The notes under the pieces were generated by a model. It worked only from the letters and a program-made list of their open reading frames with translations, was not told where the DNA came from and made no database searches. A stretch of DNA of 64,000 nucleotides from Candidatus Sulfotelmatobacter sp. (GTDB lineage: Bacteria; Acidobacteriota; Terriglobia; Terriglobales; Acidobacteriaceae): NCBI GenBank assembly GCA_036500765.1, contig DASYBM010000004.1, positions 1,178,001 through 1,242,000 on the forward strand, read 5' to 3'. Shown here piece after piece: positions 25,225-33,187 of this stretch. How positions within the stretch are numbered: the first letter of the stretch is position 1; each line of letters begins with the position of its first letter. Both the position numbers and the translations under genes were made by a program.

Positions 25225-26076
25225 ATGAAATTGCCTCGCCCTTCAGAATCTGCGTCTCGCGCCGATCGCCTTCGCCGGGTCGAGGGGCGGCACAACGCGC
25301 TGGTGAAAGACCTGCGGCAGGCGTTCGCTCGGGCGGAACGCACTGACGATGGCAATTGCGCCATCGAAGGGCTGCGCATTGTAGAAGAGGCAACACGCAG
25401 CGGTCTCCGCTTTCGTGCGCTGTTCTTCAAAGAGTCGGCGCAGAATCTGGCGGAGCGACTGTTGCCGCAGATTGGGTCCAACGTCGACACGCTGTTGCTG
25501 CCGGACAAGCTCTTTGACGACGCGGTCCCGAGCGAGACTCCGCAGGGCGTGGCGGCGCTGGTCCGGCTGAAAGAATTCTCGTTGGACGATGCGTTGGAGC
25601 GCTTGCAGGTGGGGCCGCTGATCGTGCTCGCGGGCTTGCAGGATCCGGGGAATCTGGGAACTATTCTGCGCTCGGCCGAGGCTTTCGGCAGCGCGGGGGC
25701 GGTGCTAGGCGAGGGCACGGTGAGTCCGTTGAATTCGAAAGTGATTCGCGCGTCGGCGGGATCGATTTTCCGTTTGCCGGTCGTTATTGCGAAAGCCGCG
25801 GGCGGGATGGAAGCCATTTCGGCGAAGCTGAGGGCACAGGGCTTGCGGCTCATCGCGACGTCGTCCCATAAGGGCACACCGCTCGATCAGGCAAACCTCA
25901 CGCTGCCATCGGCGGTTTTCGTGGGGAGTGAGGGCTCGGGACTGCCGCGCACCGTGCTCGCGCAGGCCGATGAACTGGTCGCGATCCCTCACCAGCCGCA
26001 GGTGGAATCGTTGAACGCGGGCGTCGCGGGAAGTATCGTGCTGTACGAGGCGGCGCGGCAGCGGCGCGGGCAGTGA
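25225..26076 (+). CDS. SpoU/TrmH-family RNA 2'-O-methyltransferase
   Basis: 283 aa. The N-terminal substrate-binding domain (about 15-110) and the SPOUT domain (about 130-275) are both present. Motif 1 is LQDPGNLGTILRSAEAFG, motif 2 is FVGSEGSGLP and motif 3 is ESLNAGVAGSIVLYEAARQR, together forming the deep-trefoil SAM site. It methylates a ribose 2'-OH of rRNA or tRNA; the target (23S or tRNA) cannot be told from sequence. The start ATG 25225 lies directly after a REP-like element. Confidence 0.92.
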   Translation: MKLPRPSESASRADRLRRVEGRHNALVKDLRQAFARAERTDDGNCAIEGLRIVEEATRSGLRFRALFFKESAQNLAERLLPQIGSNVDTLLLPDKLFDDAVPSETPQGVAALVRLKEFSLDDALERLQVGPLIVLAGLQDPGNLGTILRSAEAFGSAGAVLGEGTVSPLNSKVIRASAGSIFRLPVVIAKAAGGMEAISAKLRAQGLRLIATSSHKGTPLDQANLTLPSAVFVGSEGSGLPRTVLAQADELVAIPHQPQVESLNAGVAGSIVLYEAARQRRGQ

Positions 26077-26130
26077 GGTCAGGAGTCGACTTAGAAGGGA
26101 CGCGGCGATGGTGCGTTCTAGTCGCAACGC

Positions 26131-26796
26131 TTATGCTCCGAGCTCGTGAGCTAACACATAGGGATTCAGGGGCTGACCCGAGCGCAGTCTGTCCTGGAGT
26201 TGGGAGTCATTGGGAATCGCAACCCGCTCTTCGAGAAACAAAATGCCAGAGCTATTGCCGGTCAGCAATTCCGCGCACACGAGCGCAAGAAATCCATACA
26301 TCTTCTCTCGCGTCTCGCCTTCTGGCACACCTTCGGGACACTTGTACTCAATGCTGGAGTAGCCGGAATGGACGGCCCAGTTAGGCAACTCCAGATTCCC
26401 AAGTTCTTTCGCCTCAAGCCTTCGGTCGAAGTGACGCATCGTAACATAAAACGTTCCAACCTTCAGGACCGCGCCCTCTCCATCGAAAATTGATGAGGCG
26501 AAGAACTTCTGGCTGTCATAGGTCCGCCTCCAGCCACGTTGCATTGCGGAATTCAACGTTTCGGTAGAAAACCTGTTGAGCCGCTTTTGGAGCAGCAGAA
26601 TGCTAACCCCGATCGGTTCCGGTTTGGCTCTCTTGAAAAGGCGCTCTAGCACGCCCGTATGATACCGAAGAGCAGTGCCTGACGTAACGTCGGCATAACA
26701 CTTAACAACCCGGTGATGGCGATACAGCTCTAATCCAAGAACTCCGCATCCCAGAAAAGGTACAATTATGTCACCTATGCGGACCGTGCTCGACAT
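26131..26796 (-). CDS. Hypothetical protein, start overlapping the divergent permease gene
   Basis: About 221 aa from ATG 26796. The frame is open to 27003, but the upstream part is the shadow of the permease gene. The sequence looks like a true protein (mixed composition, no low complexity, GC lower than around it), with segments such as LERLFKRAKPEPIGVSILLL and MYGFLALVCAELLTGNSSGI. I recognise no domain. It may be a single-gene insertion between the methylase and the permeases. If the start is right, its first 29 nt overlap the permease 5' end head-to-head. Confidence 0.5.
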   Translation of the reverse strand: MSSTVRIGDIIVPFLGCGVLGLELYRHHRVVKCYADVTSGTALRYHTGVLERLFKRAKPEPIGVSILLLQKRLNRFSTETLNSAMQRGWRRTYDSQKFFASSIFDGEGAVLKVGTFYVTMRHFDRRLEAKELGNLELPNWAVHSGYSSIEYKCPEGVPEGETREKMYGFLALVCAELLTGNSSGILFLEERVAIPNDSQLQDRLRSGQPLNPYVLAHELGA

Positions 26797-28024
26797 CTTC
26801 GCGCAGATTTTCCGCAATCTTTGGGCGCATAAGCTGCGCTCGTTTCTTACCATGTTTGGGATCGCGTGGGGCGTGGGATCGCTGCTGCTGCTGGTCGGCG
26901 TGGGCGAAGGATTTCGTTCGGGGAATAAGCGCGAGTTGGCCGAGTTCGGCAAAGACATCATGTTTATCTTTCCCGGGCGCGCGCCGGCGGTGAAGGGCAG
27001 CATGAATTCTTCGCGGCCTTATCTGCTCACGTACCAGGATTATGTGGACATCCGCACGCAGGCGCCACATGTGCGCAATGCCTGCCCTTTGATTTCACGC
27101 GAAGATTTGAAGCAGGTCAGCGAGTTCGCCAGCGCGGGCATCGAGATTCTCGGCGTCGAGCCGCAGCTCAATGAGATCAGTTATCTTCCGATCCTGGATG
27201 GGCGCTGGCTGAATGAACTGGATGGAACGCAGCGCCGGCATGTAATCGTGCTCGGGAACCAGTTGATGAAGACTTTGTTTCCGGGCCGCCCGGCGCTGGG
27301 CGCGTTCGTCCTGATCAATGGGTTGCGTTTTGAAGTCGTGGGTACCATGCCGCACCTGGGGCGCGGCGACAACACCTGGCTCAATACGCGGGGATACATT
27401 CCGTTCCCGGTGATGGCCACGGAGTTTCCCATCAAGGGTGAGAACCACCAGAATTCGATTTCCTGGGTGGAATATCAGCCAACCACAACCGCCGAACACA
27501 CGCTGGCGGAGGCGGACGTACATAAGATCGTCGCTCGCAATCATGGCTTCGATGTGAGCGATGAAAACGCCTTCGAGGGCTGGGACACGATTAAAGAATC
27601 GCAAATGGTGGGAACGATCTTCGACGTGATGAGCGAGTTTCTCGGAGCGGTGGGCATGGTGACGCTGGCGCTGGGGGCGATTGGAGTGATCAACATTATG
27701 CTGGTCGCGGTCAGCGAGCGAACGCGGGAAATCGGATTGCGCAAGGCATTAGGCGCGACCAACCGCAGTATCCTGTCGCAATTTTTTCTGGAAGGCTTGC
27801 TGCTCACGCTGGGCAGCGGCATGATTGGGATGGCGTTTGCGGCGGGCTTGATGGCGATGATGGGGACGGTGCAGGGGCCGGGCGGATTCGATCCGCCAAA
27901 GCTGGTGCCGATGTCGGCCATGCTGGCGATCGGCAGCCTGACTTTGGCCGGAGTTGTGGCAGGGCTGTATCCTGCGCGCAAGGCGGCGATGCTGCCGCCG
28001 GTGGAAGCCCTTAGGCAGGAGTAG
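26768..28024 (+). CDS. ABC transporter permease, MacB/FtsX type
   Basis: 418 aa. TM1 (about 25-45, after NLWAHKLRSFLTMFGIAWGV) is followed by a large periplasmic MacB-PCD domain (50-280) and a C-terminal FtsX domain with three helices (about 290-410). That domain contains INIMLVAVSERTREIGLRKA, where the EIGxRKA coupling helix meets the ATPase. It is a half of a type VII (mechanotransmission) ABC system for efflux or lipoprotein/antibiotic export. No ATPase or membrane-fusion gene lies next to it. A second start (Met, 26777) is possible. Confidence 0.9.
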   Translation: MSPMRTVLDIFAQIFRNLWAHKLRSFLTMFGIAWGVGSLLLLVGVGEGFRSGNKRELAEFGKDIMFIFPGRAPAVKGSMNSSRPYLLTYQDYVDIRTQAPHVRNACPLISREDLKQVSEFASAGIEILGVEPQLNEISYLPILDGRWLNELDGTQRRHVIVLGNQLMKTLFPGRPALGAFVLINGLRFEVVGTMPHLGRGDNTWLNTRGYIPFPVMATEFPIKGENHQNSISWVEYQPTTTAEHTLAEADVHKIVARNHGFDVSDENAFEGWDTIKESQMVGTIFDVMSEFLGAVGMVTLALGAIGVINIMLVAVSERTREIGLRKALGATNRSILSQFFLEGLLLTLGSGMIGMAFAAGLMAMMGTVQGPGGFDPPKLVPMSAMLAIGSLTLAGVVAGLYPARKAAMLPPVEALRQE

Positions 28025-28093
28025 GAAACTGGCGTCTGGCGTCAGACCTCGGACCTCGAACTTTTGGGTAAAGCGTTTTTGGATCGAGTCAGT

Positions 28094-29335
28094 ATGTTTC
28101 GTGATCTGCTTCAGGAAGCTTACGGCGCTATGCAGCACAACCGGCGCCGGACTGCGCTTACCATGCTGGGCATGGCCTGGGGCATCGCTACGGTCGTTAT
28201 GCTGCTGGCTTATGGCGACGGCTTTGGCAAGGCCTGCACCAACATCTTTGCCAATTTTGGCACGAAGATGGTCATCGTAATACCGAACCGCACGTCGATG
28301 CAGGCGGGTGGGCAGAAAGCGGGTTCGCTCGTTCGATTTACCGAGGATGACATCGACACGCTCACTACGAATCTTCCGCAGATCACGCACATCACCCCGG
28401 AAGTGATCAAGCAAGCCAGCGTGCAGTACGACACACGGGTTTTCACGTTTCCGGTGAGCGGAAATAATCCGGATGTGCTCGCCATCCGCTCGCTGAAGAT
28501 GGGGCATGGGCGCTTCTACAACATGGAAGATCAGGTGCAGCGTGCGCGCGTCGCCGTGATTGGTTCGGAAGCGAAGGAGAAACTATTTTCCGGACGCAAT
28601 GCGATTGGAGAACACATCCGGCTGGACGGCCTCAGCTTTGAAGTGATCGGCATTCTGGCCGGCAAGATGCAAGAGGGGAACGACGACATCAACCGCGTGA
28701 TCTATGTTCCCTTCACGACCATGAGCGATTTGAAGTCGACGCATTATCTCGACACGATTTGGTTTACCTATCAGACGCCGGAGTACGAAACGCTGGAGCA
28801 GACGGTGCGTGGCATTCTAGCGACCGAGCACAAATTCAATCAGAGCGATCGCCAGGCCGTATTCGTTTTTAACATAATGATGCAGGTGCACCAGTTCGAG
28901 ATTATTACGATGGGATTGAAGATTCTGATGGGCTTTATCGGCACCTTGACGCTGGGCATTGGCGGCGTCGGGCTGATGAACATCATGCTGGTATCGGTGA
29001 CGCAGCGCACGCGTGAGATTGGCGTGCAAAAAGCGCTGGGCGCGCCGCGGCGGTATATTCTGGCGCAGTTTCTGGCCGAAGCTCTGACGATTACATTTAT
29101 CGGCGGCGTACTGGGAGTGCTGCTGGCTTACGCTGTTGCTCTTTCAGTCGGACGACTCACGCTGTACAGCGCGTTCGCCAAGAACGCGGAAGCCGGCGAT
29201 ATCCGGCTGATCATCGCGCCGGGAACACTGATCGCCTCAACGCTGATTCTAGGCGCGGTGGGACTGATCAGCGGGATGATTCCGGCGTTTCGCGCGTCGC
29301 GGCTCGATCCGATTGAGGCGTTGCGCCACGAATAA
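28094..29335 (+). CDS. ABC transporter permease, MacB/FtsX type (second copy)
   Basis: 413 aa from ATG 28094; an in-frame TTG at 28064 exists but is less likely. Same architecture as the gene upstream: TM1 with RRRTALTMLGMAWGIATVV, a periplasmic domain, then FtsX helices with LMNIMLVSVTQRTREIGVQK and a C-terminal IPAFRASRLDPIEALRHE. The two permeases are 69 nt apart and probably form a heterodimer. The gap (28025-28093) holds a short CTGGCGT repeat. Confidence 0.9.
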   Translation: MFRDLLQEAYGAMQHNRRRTALTMLGMAWGIATVVMLLAYGDGFGKACTNIFANFGTKMVIVIPNRTSMQAGGQKAGSLVRFTEDDIDTLTTNLPQITHITPEVIKQASVQYDTRVFTFPVSGNNPDVLAIRSLKMGHGRFYNMEDQVQRARVAVIGSEAKEKLFSGRNAIGEHIRLDGLSFEVIGILAGKMQEGNDDINRVIYVPFTTMSDLKSTHYLDTIWFTYQTPEYETLEQTVRGILATEHKFNQSDRQAVFVFNIMMQVHQFEIITMGLKILMGFIGTLTLGIGGVGLMNIMLVSVTQRTREIGVQKALGAPRRYILAQFLAEALTITFIGGVLGVLLAYAVALSVGRLTLYSAFAKNAEAGDIRLIIAPGTLIASTLILGAVGLISGMIPAFRASRLDPIEALRHE

Positions 29336-29357
29336 GGCGCCGGGAACGCCCCGATGT

Positions 29358-30440
29358 TTACGGAACTCCAACCCAGCCATGGTTTGCGCCCGCGGAATCG
29401 GTGTAGTAGCCAACGACATCGCCTAAACGGTTGATACCGGTCGGCTGGTTGGCCGTGTTCGAAAACGGCAGCGACAGAACGTTGATGGTGCCATCGGTCT
29501 CGCGCTCGAACGAAAAATTGCCGCCCGCATCCGAGAAGCCGTAGCCGACGACGACTCCACTGTCGTTGATGGCGGTGCCGTCGGTTCCCGGCGATCCCGC
29601 CACTGCGAAGACTTCGTCCGCGCGATGTGCATTTGCAATGAACCCGTAGGTGTCGCCCATGCCGTCGTCGCCCCAGCCGGTGATCTCGCCACTCGTATTG
29701 ATCGCGGCCGCGTTCGAGTGGGTTCCGCCGTAGACCGGCTCGAAGGTGGTGAAGTGTCCGTTCGCGCTGCGGATGTATACATGGGAGTAATAGCTGCTGT
29801 CGACGTACGTGCCGGTTACAGCGCCCGCGTCGTTAATGGCAAATACGAGCGTGGAGCCGGGCACCGACCCAGGCACATCAAAAACGGTGAATCCGCGCGA
29901 CGCACTCCACAAGAAACCGTGGTAGCCGGTACCATCGTGCTCATATCCGGAAACCAGGCCGTTGCTGTTAACGCCCGAGGGGGAAGTGGTGTCGGCGCCG
30001 GTATATGAGAATTCGGTATAAGTTCCTGCGGCATCGCGAAAGAATCCGCACGTACAGGTGGCGCCGAAATAGTATCCGACTGATTCATTGGAGGCGTTGA
30101 TGGCGCTCACCCAGGTTTGGGCGGCGCCCGGTGCATCCACCGCGATGAACGATCCGCTCTGCTGGCGCAGAAAACCGTGGGAAGCGCCAGTGCTGTAAAC
30201 GACCGTGCCGCCGATCCAACCGTGCCCATTAATTGCATTTGGGTACGTGCCCTGATTTATTCCGGTGCCGGCGTTCGGTGCGTCGAACGAAATATATTGG
30301 CCGGTGACTTGCCCGCTGGCGGCGACCACCAACATCAGAGCGAGAATCACTCCGCAAACGCAGGTTGCGAGTAATCGAACTTTTGGAGTTCGCCGTCTTT
30401 GCGTGGGCACGACTGAGTTTTCGAAATTCTGGGTTCCCAT
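29358..30440 (-). CDS. Secreted HAF-repeat (extracellular repeat) protein
   Basis: 360 aa from ATG 30440, which has AAAAGGAGG directly upstream; the open frame reaches 30461. A signal sequence (residues about 20-45, LLATCVCGVILALMLVV) is followed by about seven repeats of roughly 40 residues with the pattern A-I-N-x-x-G-x-V-x-G-x-Y...G-F, for example TAINDSGVVVGYGFSDAGG. Such repeats form beta-propeller-like secreted proteins of unknown role. It is convergent with the second permease and related to the protein at 48978-50018. Confidence 0.83.
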   Translation of the reverse strand: MGTQNFENSVVPTQRRRTPKVRLLATCVCGVILALMLVVAASGQVTGQYISFDAPNAGTGINQGTYPNAINGHGWIGGTVVYSTGASHGFLRQQSGSFIAVDAPGAAQTWVSAINASNESVGYYFGATCTCGFFRDAAGTYTEFSYTGADTTSPSGVNSNGLVSGYEHDGTGYHGFLWSASRGFTVFDVPGSVPGSTLVFAINDAGAVTGTYVDSSYYSHVYIRSANGHFTTFEPVYGGTHSNAAAINTSGEITGWGDDGMGDTYGFIANAHRADEVFAVAGSPGTDGTAINDSGVVVGYGFSDAGGNFSFERETDGTINVLSLPFSNTANQPTGINRLGDVVGYYTDSAGANHGWVGVP

Positions 30441-30643
30441 GAATCCTCCTTTTGAAGACACCTTTCAGGCGAAATGGCGGTCAACGCGAAAACGCTATGG
30501 CTGATTTGCCCGCGGGGGAACGGGGAGGAAGTCAGCAGCGAAGATTGAGAGCCGGAACTCTAGCACTTATCCCGAATCTTAGGAATAATGAAAGAATTTG
30601 CATACAGCGGCGGCGAAGAGAATGTTGCAGGAGCGCGTGAATG

Positions 30644-31507
30644 TCATGCTAATCCGCCGCCGTCGACGACTAGCGCTGCGCCGGTGATCCAACTCGACAT
30701 CGGACTCGCCAGAAAAAGGACGGCATTGGCGATGTCGCCGGGAGTGCCGATGCGGGCCAGGGGACGATTCGCGGCTTCGCGCATAAACGTCCCCATGTCT
30801 TCGCCAAGCTGGGCGCATTCGCTGCGCAGCATGGGAGTCTCCACGTCGCCGGGACACACGCAGTTCACGCGAATATTGTGCTGGCCGTGATCGATGGCCA
30901 TGGCGCGGGTCAGGTTCACGGCACCTCCTTTGGCGGCGCAGTAGGACGCGGCGCGCGGGCCGCCTTTCAGCGATCATCCGGAACCGATGTTGATGATGCT
31001 GCCACCGCGGTCGCGAATCATATGGGGCACGACTTCGCGCGACAGAATATAAATTCCCTTCAGCGTTACATCGAGGGCGAAGTCCCACTCCTCTTCGGTA
31101 AGTTCCACAATGTCTTTGCGAATGGCGACGCCGGCGCAGTTGCAGAGAATGTCGATCTTTCCCGTCTTCTTTACAACGGTAGCGACGGCGCGACGGCATT
31201 CGGCGGCGCTGCGCACGTCGCAGTTCAGAAAACGCGCTTCGCCTTTTTGGGCTTCGATATCGGCGAGGCTGCCGCGGCCTTTCAAGTCGTCAATGTCGAG
31301 CAGGGCGACGAAGGCTCCCATCCCGGCCAGACGGATAGCGATGCCGCGGCCGATGCCGGAGGCGGCGCCAGTGACGATCGCTACCTTGCCTTCGAGGGAG
31401 AGCAGTTGAGCGGCGCGGGCTTCCACGCTTTTCGCCGGAGGTTTCTCTGAATCCTTCTCCTGACGAGTCTGCTTCGGACGAATCGTGTTCGCGCGCGCTT
31501 TCCTCAC
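30644..31507 (-). pseudogene. SDR-family oxidoreductase interrupted by an in-frame TGA
   Basis: 288 codons from GTG 31507, whose GTGA overlaps the stop of the aminotransferase gene. NAD(P)-binding TGAASGIGRGI, NCAGVA and the catalytic YCAAK (Tyr-Lys) are intact. A TGA at 30974-30976 falls between SIINIGSG and SLKGGPRAASYCAAK, two residues after the probable catalytic Ser. Upstream and downstream parts are in the same frame. The position is commonly Trp in related proteins as I recall them, so a TGG-to-TGA change is the simplest reading. The alternatives are assembly error or, less likely, recoding. The C-terminal fragment (30644-30919) would not be made from a normal start. Confidence 0.75.
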
Positions 31508-32838
31508 GATGCTCCATCCACGGAATCGAGCGCCTTGGCCGCGGCCTCCAGCGTGAACTCGACATCCTGCTCGGTGTGCGCCAGCGTGACGATCGAATGC
31601 AGCGACGCCGACGGTGATGCATAAACTCCGCACGGAAATAGCGAGAGCACAAACTTCTGAAAGGCCGCCCGGTCAACGTGCTGGCAGAAGTCGCGATAGT
31701 CGCGGATCGCGGGCTGATCGGTGAACATGATCTGAAACATTGGGCCGACATTCTGCACGGCCACGGCGCGGCCTCGCGTGCGGAACAATTCGCGATAGCC
31801 AGAGCACAGCTTCTCGGCAATCTTCCATGTGTGGCGAAAGGCGGCGTTGTCATCGCGCGTGAGCACGCGCAGGTTGGCGCGCGCGGCATACATTCCGATG
31901 CGCGAGCCGTTGTGCGTGCCATAGTGCAGCACGCCGCCCCACTGGAGCGCGTCCATCACTTCGGCGCGGCCGGCCAGGGCGGCCACCGGCAAGCCGCAGC
32001 CCAGGGCTTTGCCGAAGGTCACCAGGTCGGGAGTCAATCTGTAATATTCCTGGCAGCCGCCGGGGGCGATGCGGAATCCGGTGACGGTTTCGTCGAGGAT
32101 GAATAAAATTCCGTTCGCCTTGGCCAACTTTTGCAGGCTCGGCAAGTATCCTTCCGCCGGCGGGATCACGCCCATGTTGGCCATCACGCCTTCGGTGACG
32201 ATCGCCGCAATCTGGCCGGGATGATTTTCAATCACGCGTTCAAGCGCAGCCAGATCATTCCAAGGCGCGACAACCGTGTCTTCGAGCGCGTGGCGATTCA
32301 GACCCGAGCTGTCCGGAATCTTGATCGGGTCGCTGCGCAATCCCAGAGCTGTCGGGGGCAAAGCATTGGAGCTGACCAGCAGATCGTCGTGCCAGCCGTG
32401 ATAGTGACCCTCGAACTTCAAGAGTTTTGGTCGCCCGGTGACGCCTCGCGCCAGGCGAATCGCGGCCATCATGGCTTCGGTTCCGGTATTGGCGAAACGC
32501 ACCCGTTCGGCGTTGCGCACCATGCCTTGCAGCATGTCGGCCACTTCGAGTTCGATGGCAGTTGCGGTTGCGAAGTGCGCGCCGCTGGTTGCGGCTTCGG
32601 TGATAGCCTCCACCACTTCGGGATGCGCGTGCCCGAGGGGCAGTGCGCCGAAGGCCATCATCCAGTCGACGTATTCGTTGCCGTCAACGTCGAAGATTCG
32701 CGACCCGCGGCCGCGCTGCATAAAGATGGGATACTTGCCGAAATTGGCCGGGCCGCGCGACGACGAACTACTGGCTTCGATCAGCACGCCGACCGTGCGA
32801 TCGTAAAGCTGCCGAGATTTTTCCGTGCTGAACGTCAT
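31504..32838 (-). CDS. Class-III aminotransferase, glutamate-1-semialdehyde aminomutase-like
   Basis: 444 aa, PLP-dependent. Motifs are GSRIFDVDGNEYVDWMMAFG at the N-terminus, VRFANTGTEAMMAAIRLAR for phosphate binding, FILDETVTGFR for the PLP-ring Asp, and LVTFGKALGCGLPVAA with the Schiff-base Lys. It is closest in style to HemL, but its coupling to an SDR by a GTGA overlap suggests a side pathway and not heme synthesis. Start ATG 32838 follows GGAGG. Substrate is not deducible. Confidence 0.85.
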   Translation of the reverse strand: MTFSTEKSRQLYDRTVGVLIEASSSSSRGPANFGKYPIFMQRGRGSRIFDVDGNEYVDWMMAFGALPLGHAHPEVVEAITEAATSGAHFATATAIELEVADMLQGMVRNAERVRFANTGTEAMMAAIRLARGVTGRPKLLKFEGHYHGWHDDLLVSSNALPPTALGLRSDPIKIPDSSGLNRHALEDTVVAPWNDLAALERVIENHPGQIAAIVTEGVMANMGVIPPAEGYLPSLQKLAKANGILFILDETVTGFRIAPGGCQEYYRLTPDLVTFGKALGCGLPVAALAGRAEVMDALQWGGVLHYGTHNGSRIGMYAARANLRVLTRDDNAAFRHTWKIAEKLCSGYRELFRTRGRAVAVQNVGPMFQIMFTDQPAIRDYRDFCQHVDRAAFQKFVLSLFPCGVYASPSASLHSIVTLAHTEQDVEFTLEAAAKALDSVDGAS

Positions 32839-33187
32839 CGAACCTCCGCACCGTCGCGCTGGCGTCTCCGCCGGCTATCCCGAGAACTTGCCTGAGCTTG
32901 CCGAAGAGGCTCCTTCGCTCTCGCATCCTGGAAGCAAACAGCGCTAGCTATCCTACCTCAGCGAAGCGGTGTCGAGCGCCGACCGTAAGCGTTCTCGGAG
33001 ACTCGGTGCCTGAAGGTAACTATTACTCTCGCCTCGAAATTCAGCGCAATTTTCTCCACGCTTAAACGTTCTTCTTCTGATGCCCAGCGCCACTCAAACA
33101 TCCCCCCGCGTAAGAGGCGCATCCCCCATCTATTGGAGTAAAGCTTGAACATCAGCAGTAGTGTTCTGGAACAGTGAGGCTGGAACT
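32839..33187. other. Intergenic region without recognised feature
   Basis: 349 nt between two divergent genes. It should contain promoters for both. I saw no clear hexamers, hairpin with U tract, tRNA or riboswitch core. GTGAGG at about 33173-33178 may serve as ribosome site for the gene at 33188. Confidence 0.5.

Noticed and set aside
30930-30976. Selenocysteine reading of the TGA in the SDR gene
   Set aside because: The downstream RNA gives only a GC-rich 5-bp stem close to the UGA with a loop starting CC, not matching bacterial SECIS rules. The position is not a catalytic Cys in the family, so a nonsense change or error is preferred.
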